A stretch of 64,000 nt of DNA from Lyngbya sp. CCAP 1446/10 (GTDB lineage Bacteria; Cyanobacteriota; Cyanobacteriia; Cyanobacteriales; Microcoleaceae). The notes beneath the pieces are model-generated. The model was not told the DNA's origin. It did no database searches and worked only from the letters and a program-made list of their open reading frames with translations. The stretch covers positions 1-64,000 of the forward strand of contig NZ_JAIGNI010000005.1 in NCBI RefSeq assembly GCF_026130175.1, given 5' to 3'. Positions 43,491 through 52,259 of this stretch are shown here, piece by piece. Numbering within the stretch: the stretch's first letter is position 1; each line of letters starts with the position of its first letter. Position numbers and translations under genes: made by a program.

Positions 43491-43661
43491 TCACATTTTC
43501 TTCATCCAATACTTTAACAAGTTTTCTTTGACCATATTTTGCCGCATAACTTCTAGCAAGTATTCCTGAGCTTGGTCTTGGCTTAAGCTCTTAACTTGTT
43601 CGCGCAGCACTTGTAATTTAAACTGCTGTTCCATGCTGAGGCTGGTTGTAGGCATATCCAT
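43491..43661 (-). CDS. nblA: Phycobilisome degradation protein NblA
   Basis: 56 residues, close to the usual NblA length of about 60. The sequence MDMPTTSLSMEQQFKLQVLREQVKSLSQDQAQEYLLEVMRQNMVKENLLKYWMKK is typical. NblA binds phycobiliproteins and brings them to the Clp protease during nitrogen, sulphur or phosphorus starvation. The ATG at 43661 was chosen: GGAGGAG lies 6-8 bp upstream. The frame is open for 50 more codons, but that part contains the likely promoter. It lies between the phosphate operon and a phycobilin lyase gene. Confidence 0.93.
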   Translation of the reverse strand: MDMPTTSLSMEQQFKLQVLREQVKSLSQDQAQEYLLEVMRQNMVKENLLKYWMKKM

Positions 43662-43749
43662 AATTCGCTCCTCCAGTTTGCTGAGATCGATGCGAGATAG
43701 ATCGAAATGACGTTTCGCAGGATTTGTTGTGTCTCCTACATTGTAAACT

Positions 43750-43779
43750 ATCATAACATTGTCTTGACAATATGTCCAA
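43750..43779 (-). promoter_or_regulatory. nblA promoter with palindromic operator in the spacer
   Basis: On the minus strand TTGGAC (43779-43774), 18 bp, TATGAT (43755-43750). The spacer holds the inverted repeat ATTGTC-AA-GACAAT (43771-43758). RNA start near 43743 would give a leader of about 80 nt in front of the nblA ATG. Confidence 0.6.
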
Positions 43780-43889
43780 AGTAGACATTTTGAGACTAAT
43801 TTGTGTCGCAAAAGTACATCTAAGTGGGGGGAGCTTTATCATAAAACAGGGTAAAAACCGGGAAGCCTAAGCCAAAGGAGTTATTTTGT

Positions 43890-44486
43890 ATGGATGCAAT
43901 GGAGTTTTTTCAGAGTAGTGCTGGAGAATGGCGATCGCAGCGCAGCACTCACCACCTCGCTTTCCGTCAAGCGGAGATTGGGGATTCAAATATTCAGGTA
44001 ACGGCGCTAGGTGCGGATGACGCGAGAGTGGCCGAGATTTGCCAGATGCACGAGGTCGATCCGAGTCGGGCTGCTGGGGGAGCTTTTGTGACTTGGCACG
44101 GCACTATGGCGTGGGATAAGGATGATGAGAATCATAAGGGCTCTACTGTATTCGTGATCGTCCCAGATCCTGAGAATCCGCGGCAGGGTTTGATGTTGCG
44201 GGAAAGGGGCTATGCGGAAATTGTGCCGGTGGCCGGCCGTTTTGAGATGGATGATGAGGATGCGCTGCTGTTGATTACGGAATACGAGACGATGAGTTCG
44301 ATCGAGCGTTTTTGGTTTGCCAATCCGAACGTGCGGATGCGGACGAGTGCGGTAAAGCGCTTTGGCGGTTTCAGCACTTCGACTTTTTGCACCGAAGTTC
44401 GCGTGGAACCAGACTCGGATGCAGCGGCCCCGGCTGCGGAGAAGGAGCCGGTTGCTAGCGAGTTTTACTCGGCCCTAGGCTGGTAA
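43890..44486 (+). CDS. cpcS: Phycobiliprotein lyase, CpcS/CpeS family
   Basis: 198 residues of the CpcS/CpeS lipocalin-like lyases: MDAMEFFQSSAGEWRSQRSTHHLAFRQAE at the start, GTMAWDKDDENHKGSTVFVIVPDP and FWFANPNVRMRTSAVKRFGGFSTSTFCTEVR. These attach phycocyanobilin (or phycoerythrobilin) to a cysteine of phycobiliproteins. Which subunit it serves cannot be told from sequence. It is divergent from nblA with a 228-bp shared upstream region, so build-up and breakdown of phycobilisomes face each other here. Confidence 0.9.
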   Translation: MDAMEFFQSSAGEWRSQRSTHHLAFRQAEIGDSNIQVTALGADDARVAEICQMHEVDPSRAAGGAFVTWHGTMAWDKDDENHKGSTVFVIVPDPENPRQGLMLRERGYAEIVPVAGRFEMDDEDALLLITEYETMSSIERFWFANPNVRMRTSAVKRFGGFSTSTFCTEVRVEPDSDAAAPAAEKEPVASEFYSALGW

Positions 44487-44509
44487 TTTTTCAGCTTTCA
44501 GGCTAGCAA

Positions 44510-44625
44510 GCTCGTTCCCAGGCAGAGCCTGGGAATGCTCTTGTGGAGGCTCTGCCTCCCGTTTAACGAGGCATAGCATCGGTTATCGGCCCGTTCCCAG
44601 GCTCTGCCTGGGAACTAGCGTTATT
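44510..44625. repeat. GTTCCCAGGCAGAGCCTGGGAA palindromes
   Basis: Two copies of a palindrome with inner GGCTCTGCC repeats flank about 60 bp with GGAGGCTCTGCCTCC. A MITE-like dispersed element of cyanobacterial genomes. Confidence 0.7.
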
Positions 44626-44660
44626 GCTGCATCAGTGGCTTCTTCCTTCTTCGTTCTTCC

Positions 44661-44845
44661 CTCTTCCTGATGACGTTGGATGTTCGATCGGGGGGACAGC
44701 ACTAATGACTGATGACTAATGACTAATGACTAATGACTTCTTGCCTCTTCCCTCTTCCTGATGACGTTGGACGTTCGATCGGGGGGACAGCACTAATGAC
44801 TGATGACTAATGACTAATGACTAATGACTTCTTCCTTCTTCCCTC
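44661..44845. repeat. Two tandem 91-bp units holding TGACTAA heptamers
   Basis: Each unit starts CTCTTCCTGATGACGTTGGA, then TTCGATCGGGGGGACAGCAC, then TAATGAC-type heptamers. Units begin at 44661, 44752 and (partial) 44843, exactly 91 bp apart, with only a few base differences. Confidence 0.85.
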
Positions 44846-45007
44846 TTCCTTCAAAGTCAACAAATATTACAGATTGTTGCAAAAATTCAGGAAAATCAGA
44901 TTTAGACTGCGAGAATCCCCTAATCTGTATGTTGGCTAGTTGTAGCATTACGCTGGCCGATAGCGGTGTCAGCTATTTCTGAAATTTGAGATAACGGAGA
45001 TTATAAC

Positions 45008-45763
45008 GTGGCGCTTCCTTTGTTAAACTACGCTCCTAAGAGCCAAAACCAGCGCGTCGCTGGTTATGAAGTAGGGGGCGATGAGCAGCCCAGAGTTTTC
45101 ACAACCGAAAATGTGCTCTCGTCTGGAGACATGGAAAATTTGATTTGGGCTGCATATCGCCAGATTTACAGCGAACACCAAATCCTCAAGAGCAACCGCC
45201 AAAAGTCTTTGGAGTCGCAACTCAAGTTCGGCCAAATTACGGTGCGGGATTTTATTCGCGGTTTGGCGACTTCGGCTCCTTTCCTAGAGCGGAATTACCA
45301 AACTAACAGCAACTACCGATTTGTGGAAATGTGCGTGCAGCGCGTTTTGGGTCGGGATGTGTATAGCGATCGCGAAAAGATTGCTTGGTCGATCGTGGTA
45401 GCAAATAAGGGGCCTCAAGGCTTTATTGACGAGTTGGTCAATAGCGATGAGTACCTGGGCAAGTTCGGATACGATACAGTACCTTACCAACAGCGCCGGG
45501 TGTTGCCTCAGCGAGTTGGAGGAGAAACTCCTTTCAACTTGAAAACGCCTCGCTACGGTGAGTACCACCGCTCGCAGCTTGGCTTCCCGCAAATCATCTG
45601 GCAGACAAGCGTTCGCCGTTTTGTTCCTCAAGAGCAGCAAGCGAAGGCTGGCGATCCGTCGAACTATTTGGGTATGGCGCGCAATATGCCTCTGCCTGCT
45701 ACTCCCCCGCAGCGCGTGCCTCTGGCTAATATCAATATTGCCACGATGGTTCCTCGCCGTTAA
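45008..45763 (+). CDS. cpcG: Phycobilisome rod-core linker polypeptide CpcG
   Basis: 251 residues with a GTG start preceded by CGGAGATTATAAC. The N-terminal linker domain (about 15-185; [85 protein letters not shown]) joins phycocyanin rods to the allophycocyanin core. The C-terminus ([17 protein letters not shown], then a basic Pro-rich tail) is usual for CpcG1-type linkers. It lacks a hydrophobic C-terminal helix, so it is not the membrane-bound CpcL type. Confidence 0.95.
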   Translation: MALPLLNYAPKSQNQRVAGYEVGGDEQPRVFTTENVLSSGDMENLIWAAYRQIYSEHQILKSNRQKSLESQLKFGQITVRDFIRGLATSAPFLERNYQTNSNYRFVEMCVQRVLGRDVYSDREKIAWSIVVANKGPQGFIDELVNSDEYLGKFGYDTVPYQQRRVLPQRVGGETPFNLKTPRYGEYHRSQLGFPQIIWQTSVRRFVPQEQQAKAGDPSNYLGMARNMPLPATPPQRVPLANINIATMVPRR

Positions 45764-45906
45764 TTGATACTGCTTGGTGCGATTATTTGTGTCGCGCTAT
45801 GGATTTAATCGATCGGCTTTTAGGCTGAGAGAGTTTTGAGTCTTGAGTTTTGAGGTTTGAGTTTTTTTACTAAACTTGGAATCCAAAACTCAGGACTCTT
45901 GATTTT

Positions 45907-46012
45907 TTGTCAGTAGTCAGTAGTTAGTAGTTAGTAGTCAGTAGTCAGTAGTCAGTAGTTAGTAGTCAGTAGTCAGTAGTTAGTAGTTAGTAGTCAGTAG
46001 TCAGTAGTTATC
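45907..46012. repeat. AGTCAGT/AGTTAGT heptamer array
   Basis: About 14 tandem 7-bp units. The gap from cpcG to rluD (400 bp) is otherwise filled by TTTGAG repeats and the element at 46030-46160, and no gene is seen. Confidence 0.85.
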
Positions 46013-46029
46013 AATTCCCAATTTTAATT

Positions 46030-46160
46030 CTTCATACCCAGTTACCAGAAAGAATTGGTTTAAAGCCTCTCCCTGATCGGGAGAAATTAAAAGCAGACGA
46101 TTCATTAATCCAATCCTCTTACTTCCAGGTAGAGGTCGCTGTCAACAGTCAACTGTCAAC
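46030..46160 (-). repeat. Dispersed element A (about 115 bp plus heptamers)
   Basis: On the minus strand GACAGCGACCTCTACCTGG, AAGTAAGAGGATTGGATTAA, GTCTGCTTTTAATTTCTCCC, CTTTAAACCA and TTTCTGGTAA occur in order. The same blocks in the same order, on the plus strand, make copy B at 60355-60480. Both are preceded by GTTGACA-type heptamers. Confidence 0.8.
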
Positions 46161-46162
46161 AG

Positions 46163-47125
46163 TCAACTGTGAGCTCGCAGGCGCAATATTTTTAACAGAG
46201 TGTTGAATTGATCGGGCAAAGGTGCGATCGCCTCAATCAACTCTCCGGTTAAGGGATGCTGCAATTGTAGCCGCCATGCGTGGAGGGCTTGTCCGGTTAA
46301 ATTTACGCCGATGGAACGGTTGCAACTGTACATCGGGTCGCCGATAATGGGATGTTTGATTTCGGCTGTGTGGACGCGAATTTGATGGGTGCGGCCTGTT
46401 TCTAATTGATAGTGGATTAGGCAATAGTTGCCGATTCTTTCTTTGATTGTCCAGTGAGTAACTGAGGGGCGGCCACCTTTCTCTTCTGATACTACTGCCA
46501 TTTTTTTGCGGTCTGTGGGATGTCGGCCGATGGGTAGGTCTATGGTGCCTTTTTCGGCGTTAGGAACTCCGTAAACTACGCCTAAATATTCGCGGCGGGC
46601 GGTTTTAGTTTTGAGTTGGGCTTGCAGGTTTTGGTGGGCAATGTCGGTTTTGGCGATCGCGATCGCACCTGTTGTATCTTTGTCTAATCTGTGGACGATT
46701 CCGGGCCGTTGAACTCCGCCGATTTCTGCGAGGGGACAGTGGGCTAAGAGGGCGTTGACTAAAGTGCCGTCTTGATGTCCGGCGGCTGGGTGGACGACTA
46801 ATCCGGCTGGTTTGTTGATGATAATTAGGCTGTCGTCTTCGTAGAGAATGTCGAGGGGAATTGCTTGGGCTTGTAATTTTGTGGGCTGGGCTTCGGGTAA
46901 TGTGAGGTGAATGCGATCGCCCGTTTTGACTGATATTTTTTTCGAGGTGCAGGTTTGGTCGTTGACTTTGACGTTGCCTTGTGATATGAGGGTTTGCACG
47001 CGCGATCGGGATAAGTCTGGTATCTGGTTTGACAGCCAAATATCTAATCGTTGAGTGACATTACTCTGGTTAAATTCCTCTGTATTTTCTACTATGTACA
47101 TTTGTTTGGTATCTATTTCTAGCAT
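46163..47125 (-). CDS. rluD: RluA-family rRNA pseudouridine synthase
   Basis: 320 residues. An S4 RNA-binding domain (about 25-80; QRLDIWLSNQIPDLSRSRVQTLISQGNVKVN) is followed by the RluA catalytic domain with the aspartate in PGIVHRLDKDTTGAIAIAKT. The length and S4 domain match RluD, which modifies helix 69 of 23S rRNA. The last codons, CAC AGT TGA, are part of the CAGTTGA heptamer array, so the stop codon comes from the repeat. An ATG eight codons downstream (47101) is an alternative start. Confidence 0.92.
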   Translation of the reverse strand: MLEIDTKQMYIVENTEEFNQSNVTQRLDIWLSNQIPDLSRSRVQTLISQGNVKVNDQTCTSKKISVKTGDRIHLTLPEAQPTKLQAQAIPLDILYEDDSLIIINKPAGLVVHPAAGHQDGTLVNALLAHCPLAEIGGVQRPGIVHRLDKDTTGAIAIAKTDIAHQNLQAQLKTKTARREYLGVVYGVPNAEKGTIDLPIGRHPTDRKKMAVVSEEKGGRPSVTHWTIKERIGNYCLIHYQLETGRTHQIRVHTAEIKHPIIGDPMYSCNRSIGVNLTGQALHAWRLQLQHPLTGELIEAIAPLPDQFNTLLKILRLRAHS

Positions 47126-47173
47126 TTTTTTAGTTATGATGGTAAATTATTATATAATAATAACTTAATATAT

Positions 47174-47267
47174 TATAGCCTTTCTCAGAAAGATGAGGTA
47201 CTATCCGGCATAGGGCATGGGCCAAACAGGGCATAGGGCATACCTCACTTTTTTGATAACCGCTATA
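47174..47267 (-). repeat. MITE-like element, copy 2 (94 bp, inverted)
   Basis: TATAGC...GCTATA ends as in copy 1 (6805-6911), with the same CTTTCTCAGAAAGAT, GGCATAGGGCAT and CCTCACTTTTTTGA blocks in reverse orientation. The centre differs. Confidence 0.75.
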
Positions 47268-47324
47268 GTACGTTTAAATCATTTTTTTTTTCGATTTTTT
47301 GATGGCGACTTTAGCTGCGACGAG

Positions 47325-47396
47325 TGCCAAGAAACCGGGTTTTTGCCAAAACACTTCGTGACAGCGCAGAAACCCCGAAAAACCCGGTTTCTTTGA
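47325..47396. repeat. AAACCGGGTTTTT / AAACCCGGTTTC pair
   Basis: Two inverted halves of the dispersed palindrome separated by about 30 bp, directly upstream of the CHAT gene. Confidence 0.75.
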
Positions 47397-47430
47397 ATAT
47401 AATTATAACTTAAATCCAGTCGCACAAAAC

Positions 47431-50400
47431 ATGACAGAAAACTTCCTACGCATTAATCACGACGGCGATTCCATCCAACTATCCTGGCAGCGCGGCCGCG
47501 CAGCACCCCGAAACGCGCCTCCCGTCACCTTTGCACATCCCTTTGACAGCAAAGTATTAGCCGATTTTCGCTGGTATCTCGAAGAATATCTGCGCTTTCC
47601 CTACGGACTAGAACCGGAAAATGCTAAAAAAATTGAACAGCAGTTGCAAACTTGGGGGCAGCAGCTATTTGACTTAGTATTTCGCAGCAGCGACAAAGCG
47701 CGGGAGTTTTTTCAGGAAGCGACGCGAGACGGATTGGATAGGTGCGAAATTAGCATTGTTGCTGACGAACCCGCCGTACTCAATTTGCCCTGGGAATTGC
47801 TGTTTTCCCCAGATTATCAATTTCTCGCGCCCTTGCTGGCGGGGATGTATCGCAGTCTTAGCAACTATGCTGTTCGGGCAGAATTGGGTACAATGTCTGA
47901 CGAACAATTAAATATTTTACTGGTAATTGCTCGACCCTACGGAGAGCGCGATATTAATTTTCAAACCATCGCCCGCCCGATGTTAGAGGCGCTTAAACCT
48001 ATTCAAAGACAGGTGAATCTTACCGTATTGCGTCCGCCCAGTTTAAAGCAGTTTGAAGCAGAACTTAACGCCCGCAAAGGTTTTTATCATATCGTTCATT
48101 TTGACGGACACGGGGACTTTCAAGCTGATAGCAAAACCGTTCAAACTCAATATGGAAAATTGGGAGAAGGCGTTTTAGTTTTTGAAGATATTGATGGCAA
48201 CCCGGAAATAGTTACTGCTAGGGAAATTGCCCAATATTTGACAGATTGCCGCGTGCCGATTTTTATTCTCAATGCTTGCAAGTCGGGACAAGCTGGGGAA
48301 GAAGCCTTTTCTTCGGTGGCGGGACAGTTGGTGAAATTGGGTGCAAAAGGCGTTGTCGCTATGGCTTATTCCGTCTACGCGGCAGGCGCGAAACACTTCA
48401 TGGGACGGCTTTATGGGCAATTGGCGCGGGGAGAAGACATTGCCTCTGCGGTGGCTGCGGGGCGCAAATCTATGTCGATAGACAAACAGCGCCCCAGTCC
48501 CAAAGGGCTGTTACCGCTGCAAGATTGGCTGGTGCCGGTGCTGTATCAGCAGGAACCATACACGCCTTTTCGGCCCAAAACTACAACTCCTAGTTTTGAC
48601 GATTTGATGGGGGAAGCTGATAATTCATCTGCGATTGATTCGGCGTTACTGGTAGATTTGCCAGATGTTAGTGCCTATGGTTTTATTGGGCGAGATTACG
48701 ATATTTTGTGCTTGGAAAGAGCTTTTCGCCAAAATCATGTCGTGCTGTTGCAGGGAATGGGCGGCGTAGGTAAAACTGAGTTGGTAGGAGGGTTTGCGCG
48801 GTGGTTGGCTGATACTCAGGGGCGCACTGGAGGGGTTTTCTTCACTTCCTTTGAACGCGGTGCGGGGTTGAGTCAGGTAGTCAATCAAATTGGCAGGAAA
48901 CTGGGCGGTGAAAAGTTCGCGTCACTGTCGCCGGAAAAACAGCAAGCGGTGGTGCGACAACATTTGCAAACTAATTCTTGTTTGTTGATTTGGGATAATT
49001 TTGAACCGGTGAATGGGTTTCCCCAGGGAAATCAGCCACTTTTATCGGCTGGGGAAAGAGCAAGCTTGCAGCAATTTCTCAAGGATTTGCGCGGGGGGAA
49101 TTCTTGGGTGTTGATTACCAGTCGGCGCGAAGAAAATTGGTTGGATTGCGGTTACGCGCTACGGGAGTTAAAGGGATTGGTAAAGCCGGATGCGGAAGAG
49201 TTGGCGGCGGAGATTCTGCGGGAAGCGGGGGTTGACAGGGCGAAATTGCCTGCTGAATATCTGGAGTTGCTGAAACTGTTGGGCGGACATCCGCTGTCGC
49301 TGAGGGTGGTGTTGCGGCATTTGAAGACGCAAACTCCGGTGCAGTTGATTGAGGCGCTGCGGCGGGGATTGGATACTTTCAAGGGTGCTGAGGAGGAAGG
49401 GAGAGAGAAATCTCTAACGGTGTCGCTGGATTATTCGTTTGCCAATTTGTCGGAACGGGCGCGGCAGCATTTGCCGTTTTTAGGGCTATTTTCCGATCGA
49501 GTGGGTGCAGATTTGCTCCATGCTTTTTCTCGAAACCCTGATAGTGATTGGGGACAAGCATATCGGACGGTGTTTGGAGAAAACTTGCAGAAACCTGATT
49601 GGATGGTATTGCTCAACGAAGCCGCCGCCGCAGGAATTCTGGAAGATTTGGGGTCAAGTATCTACAAAATTCATCCGGCACTGCCTTGGTATTTGCGACA
49701 AAAATTAGACAAAATGGGTTCCTCAGAGGTAATCAGTAACCTGGAAAAAAAGCTGCGGGTTTTCTACGCAATGTTGGCGCATAAATACCGTAAGGAACTA
49801 ATCAGCAATGCGGAATTGGCAACCTTTGTACTGCGAGTTGAAGAACCGAACCTATTGCAGCATTTACGACTGGCAGAAAAGCAGGAAGAATGGGCTCACG
49901 CTCAAGCAATTCTGCAAGCATTGGGCGAGGTATATAAGCGGTGGGGGCGCAAATCGGAATTTAAGTCGCTGCGAGAACGGGCGCTGAACCAAATTGGCTT
50001 CCACTTGGCACAAGCCAAGGCAAAGGGGCAAGATGTCTTTAATTTCTGGATGTATCTGCGGGGAGAAGATGCAAATGAAGCTCTTCAAAGTGCTGACTTG
50101 GAAGCAGCAAGAGCCATTAATCAAGAAATTATGGATGAATTGACAGCCTTAAATGACCCCTCCGTGAATGGCAGTATTGGTGTTGCTTATCACCAACTAG
50201 GAATCGTAGCCCAAGAGCAACGACGGTTTGAGGAGGCGATCGCTTTTTTCAACAAAGCTCTCCAAATTTTTGAAGACGCGGAGGATTTTTACAACGCTGC
50301 TAGAGGCTATCACAATCTAGGAAGGGTAGCCGAAGAGCAACGTCGGTTTGACGATGCGATCGCATTTTACAATAAAGCTCTCCAAATTTTTGAAGATGAT

Positions 50401-51882
50401 GGGGATTGTTATAATGCTGCTAATCAATATCACCAACTGGGTAATATAGCTGATTTGCAACGGCGCTTTGAAGATGCGATCTTTTTTTACCGCAAAGCTC
50501 TCCAAATTAGAGAAGAGGCGGGGGATTTTTACTCCGCTGCTGGCGACTATCATAATCTAGGAATTATAGCCCAAAAGCAACGGCGCTTTGAAGATGCGAT
50601 CTCTTTTTACCACCAAGCTCTCCAAATTAGAGAAGACGCGGGGGATTTCTACAAAGCTGCTGAGGACTATCACCAACTGGGAATGGTAGCCGAAGAGCAA
50701 CGGCGTTTTGAGGAGGCAATCGCTTTTTATAACAAAGCTCTCCAAATTAGAGAAGATGTGGGAGATTTTTACATAGCGGCTACGGACTATCACCAACTGG
50801 GAATGGTAGCCGAAGAGCAACGGCGTTTTGAGGAGGCAATCGCTTTTTATAACAAAGCTCTCCAAATTTATAAAGATGTGGGGAATTTCTACAAAGCTGC
50901 TAATGAGTATCACCATCTAGGAAGAGTAGCCCAAGAGCAACGGCGATTTGACGATGCGATCGCCTTTTACAATAAAGCTCTCCAAATTAAAGAAGATGCG
51001 GGGAATTTCTACAGTGCTGCTAGCGACTATCACCATCTAGGAATTGTAGCCCAAGAGCAACGGCGGTTTGACGATGCGATCGCATTTTACAACAAAGCTC
51101 TCCAAATTTATGAAGATGTGGGGGATTTCTACAATGCTGCTAGTGAGTATCACCAACTAGGAATCGTAGCGGAACTGCAACGGCGGTTTGAGGAGGCGAT
51201 CACTTTTTACAATAAAGCTCTCCAAATTAAAGAAGATGCGGGGGATTTCTACAATGCTGCTAGCGACTATCACCAACTAGGAATGGTCGCCGAAGAGCAA
51301 CGGCGGTTTGATGAGGCCATTACTTTTTACCACAAAGCTCTCCAAATTAAAGAAGGCGCAGGGGATTTTCACATGGCTGCCAGCGACTATCACCATCTGG
51401 GAATAGTAGCCCAAAAGCAACGGCAATTTGACGATGCGATCTCTTATTACCGTAAAGCTCTGCAAATTTATCAAGATGCGGGGGATTTTTACAGGGCTGC
51501 TGACGACTATTACCAATTAGGAACAGTAGCCCAAGAGCAAGGAGAGTTTGAGACTGCTGTTGCCTATTTCCAAAAAGCATTTGAAGGGTTCAGTGCCACA
51601 AATGATGGGCGCAAAACATCCTCAACCATAACTGCATGGGGCAGAACCCTGGAAGCCCAATTAAATTGGAATGAAGCCGCGAAAATTTACATTCACGCCT
51701 TAGCCATTGATATCGAGCATAATAAAGAGTGGATTGGCTCGGATATCGCAGATTTAGGGCGGATGCTCAAGCAGTTGGGAGAAAGTCAGTTTAAGATAAT
51801 TTGGCGAGAGTTTACGGGTGATGAGTGTTCGGAAGAGTGGTTTTCAGATATTCAGGAAGCCAGTTCGATCGACCCTAATTAA
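47431..51882 (+). CDS. CHAT protease / NB-ARC NTPase / TPR protein
   Basis: 1483 residues. A CHAT domain (about 100-375) has the caspase-like dyad His-227 (IVHFDGHGDF) and Cys-283 (FILNACKSGQ). A STAND NTPase follows (about 415-720) with Walker A GMGGVGKTE (442-450), LLIWDNFEP, WVLITSRR and LLGGHPLSLRVVL. The C-terminal part (about 915-1400) is an array of 40-residue tetratricopeptide repeats (YHQLGIVAQEQRRFEEAIAFYNKALQI). This architecture resembles bacterial counterparts of NLR sensors: ligand binding by the repeats, NTPase switching, and protease action. The target and trigger are unknown. A small membrane protein gene follows. Confidence 0.92.
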   Translation: MTENFLRINHDGDSIQLSWQRGRAAPRNAPPVTFAHPFDSKVLADFRWYLEEYLRFPYGLEPENAKKIEQQLQTWGQQLFDLVFRSSDKAREFFQEATRDGLDRCEISIVADEPAVLNLPWELLFSPDYQFLAPLLAGMYRSLSNYAVRAELGTMSDEQLNILLVIARPYGERDINFQTIARPMLEALKPIQRQVNLTVLRPPSLKQFEAELNARKGFYHIVHFDGHGDFQADSKTVQTQYGKLGEGVLVFEDIDGNPEIVTAREIAQYLTDCRVPIFILNACKSGQAGEEAFSSVAGQLVKLGAKGVVAMAYSVYAAGAKHFMGRLYGQLARGEDIASAVAAGRKSMSIDKQRPSPKGLLPLQDWLVPVLYQQEPYTPFRPKTTTPSFDDLMGEADNSSAIDSALLVDLPDVSAYGFIGRDYDILCLERAFRQNHVVLLQGMGGVGKTELVGGFARWLADTQGRTGGVFFTSFERGAGLSQVVNQIGRKLGGEKFASLSPEKQQAVVRQHLQTNSCLLIWDNFEPVNGFPQGNQPLLSAGERASLQQFLKDLRGGNSWVLITSRREENWLDCGYALRELKGLVKPDAEELAAEILREAGVDRAKLPAEYLELLKLLGGHPLSLRVVLRHLKTQTPVQLIEALRRGLDTFKGAEEEGREKSLTVSLDYSFANLSERARQHLPFLGLFSDRVGADLLHAFSRNPDSDWGQAYRTVFGENLQKPDWMVLLNEAAAAGILEDLGSSIYKIHPALPWYLRQKLDKMGSSEVISNLEKKLRVFYAMLAHKYRKELISNAELATFVLRVEEPNLLQHLRLAEKQEEWAHAQAILQALGEVYKRWGRKSEFKSLRERALNQIGFHLAQAKAKGQDVFNFWMYLRGEDANEALQSADLEAARAINQEIMDELTALNDPSVNGSIGVAYHQLGIVAQEQRRFEEAIAFFNKALQIFEDAEDFYNAARGYHNLGRVAEEQRRFDDAIAFYNKALQIFEDDGDCYNAANQYHQLGNIADLQRRFEDAIFFYRKALQIREEAGDFYSAAGDYHNLGIIAQKQRRFEDAISFYHQALQIREDAGDFYKAAEDYHQLGMVAEEQRRFEEAIAFYNKALQIREDVGDFYIAATDYHQLGMVAEEQRRFEEAIAFYNKALQIYKDVGNFYKAANEYHHLGRVAQEQRRFDDAIAFYNKALQIKEDAGNFYSAASDYHHLGIVAQEQRRFDDAIAFYNKALQIYEDVGDFYNAASEYHQLGIVAELQRRFEEAITFYNKALQIKEDAGDFYNAASDYHQLGMVAEEQRRFDEAITFYHKALQIKEGAGDFHMAASDYHHLGIVAQKQRQFDDAISYYRKALQIYQDAGDFYRAADDYYQLGTVAQEQGEFETAVAYFQKAFEGFSATNDGRKTSSTITAWGRTLEAQLNWNEAAKIYIHALAIDIEHNKEWIGSDIADLGRMLKQLGESQFKIIWREFTGDECSEEWFSDIQEASSIDPN
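50188..51627. repeat. Twelve 120-bp in-frame repeats encoding TPRs
   Basis: Units begin at 50188 and recur every 120 bp exactly, with no indel. Each encodes one 40-residue TPR. Inner units are very similar to each other, whereas the last one (from 51508) is diverged. Confidence 0.93.
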
Positions 51883-51895
51883 ATACACATAATTC

Positions 51896-51960
51896 CTGTA
51901 GGGGCGGGTTCACCAACAATATTAGCCTAAGATCGATAATCTCATAAACCCGCCCCCACC
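51896..51960. repeat. GGGGCGGGTT hairpin element, copy 1
   Basis: Stem GGGGCGGGTT (51901-51910) / AACCCGCCCC (about 51948-51957) around about 37 bp, 14 bp after the CHAT gene stop. An inverted relative lies at 52086-52153. The rest of this 377-bp gap shows no gene. Confidence 0.75.
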
Positions 51961-52085
51961 CAACGGAAAATCCCCATCTACCTCTTTCAAAATACAAGGG
52001 GGGAGGATAACCAAGATCGATAATACAAATCCGAGATTCATTCAATCATTAATCGATCGAGATCGGAGGTACATTGAAATTGCAG

Positions 52086-52153
52086 GTTGGGAGGGGGCGG
52101 GTTTTTGAGATTCTCATTTATTGTCCGATATTGTTGGCAAACCCGCCCATACG
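52086..52153. repeat. GGGGCGGGTT hairpin element, copy 2 (inverted)
   Basis: Stem GGGCGGGTTT/AAACCCGCCC around about 35 bp. Its reverse complement matches copy 1 at most positions, including CCAACAATAT and AATCTCA. Confidence 0.75.
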
Positions 52154-52259
52154 GTCATTGCGAGCGATCGGATCGGAGCTAATATCAGGTGCGATCGAGT
52201 ATTACAACTATGGTATCATTACCATCAAAATTGTTTAACTAACTTACCCGCGCAATCAT

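Noticed and set aside
50188-51627. Regular spaced repeats as a CRISPR array
   Set aside because: The 120-bp units are coding throughout, in frame, and give TPR motifs; there are no unique spacers.
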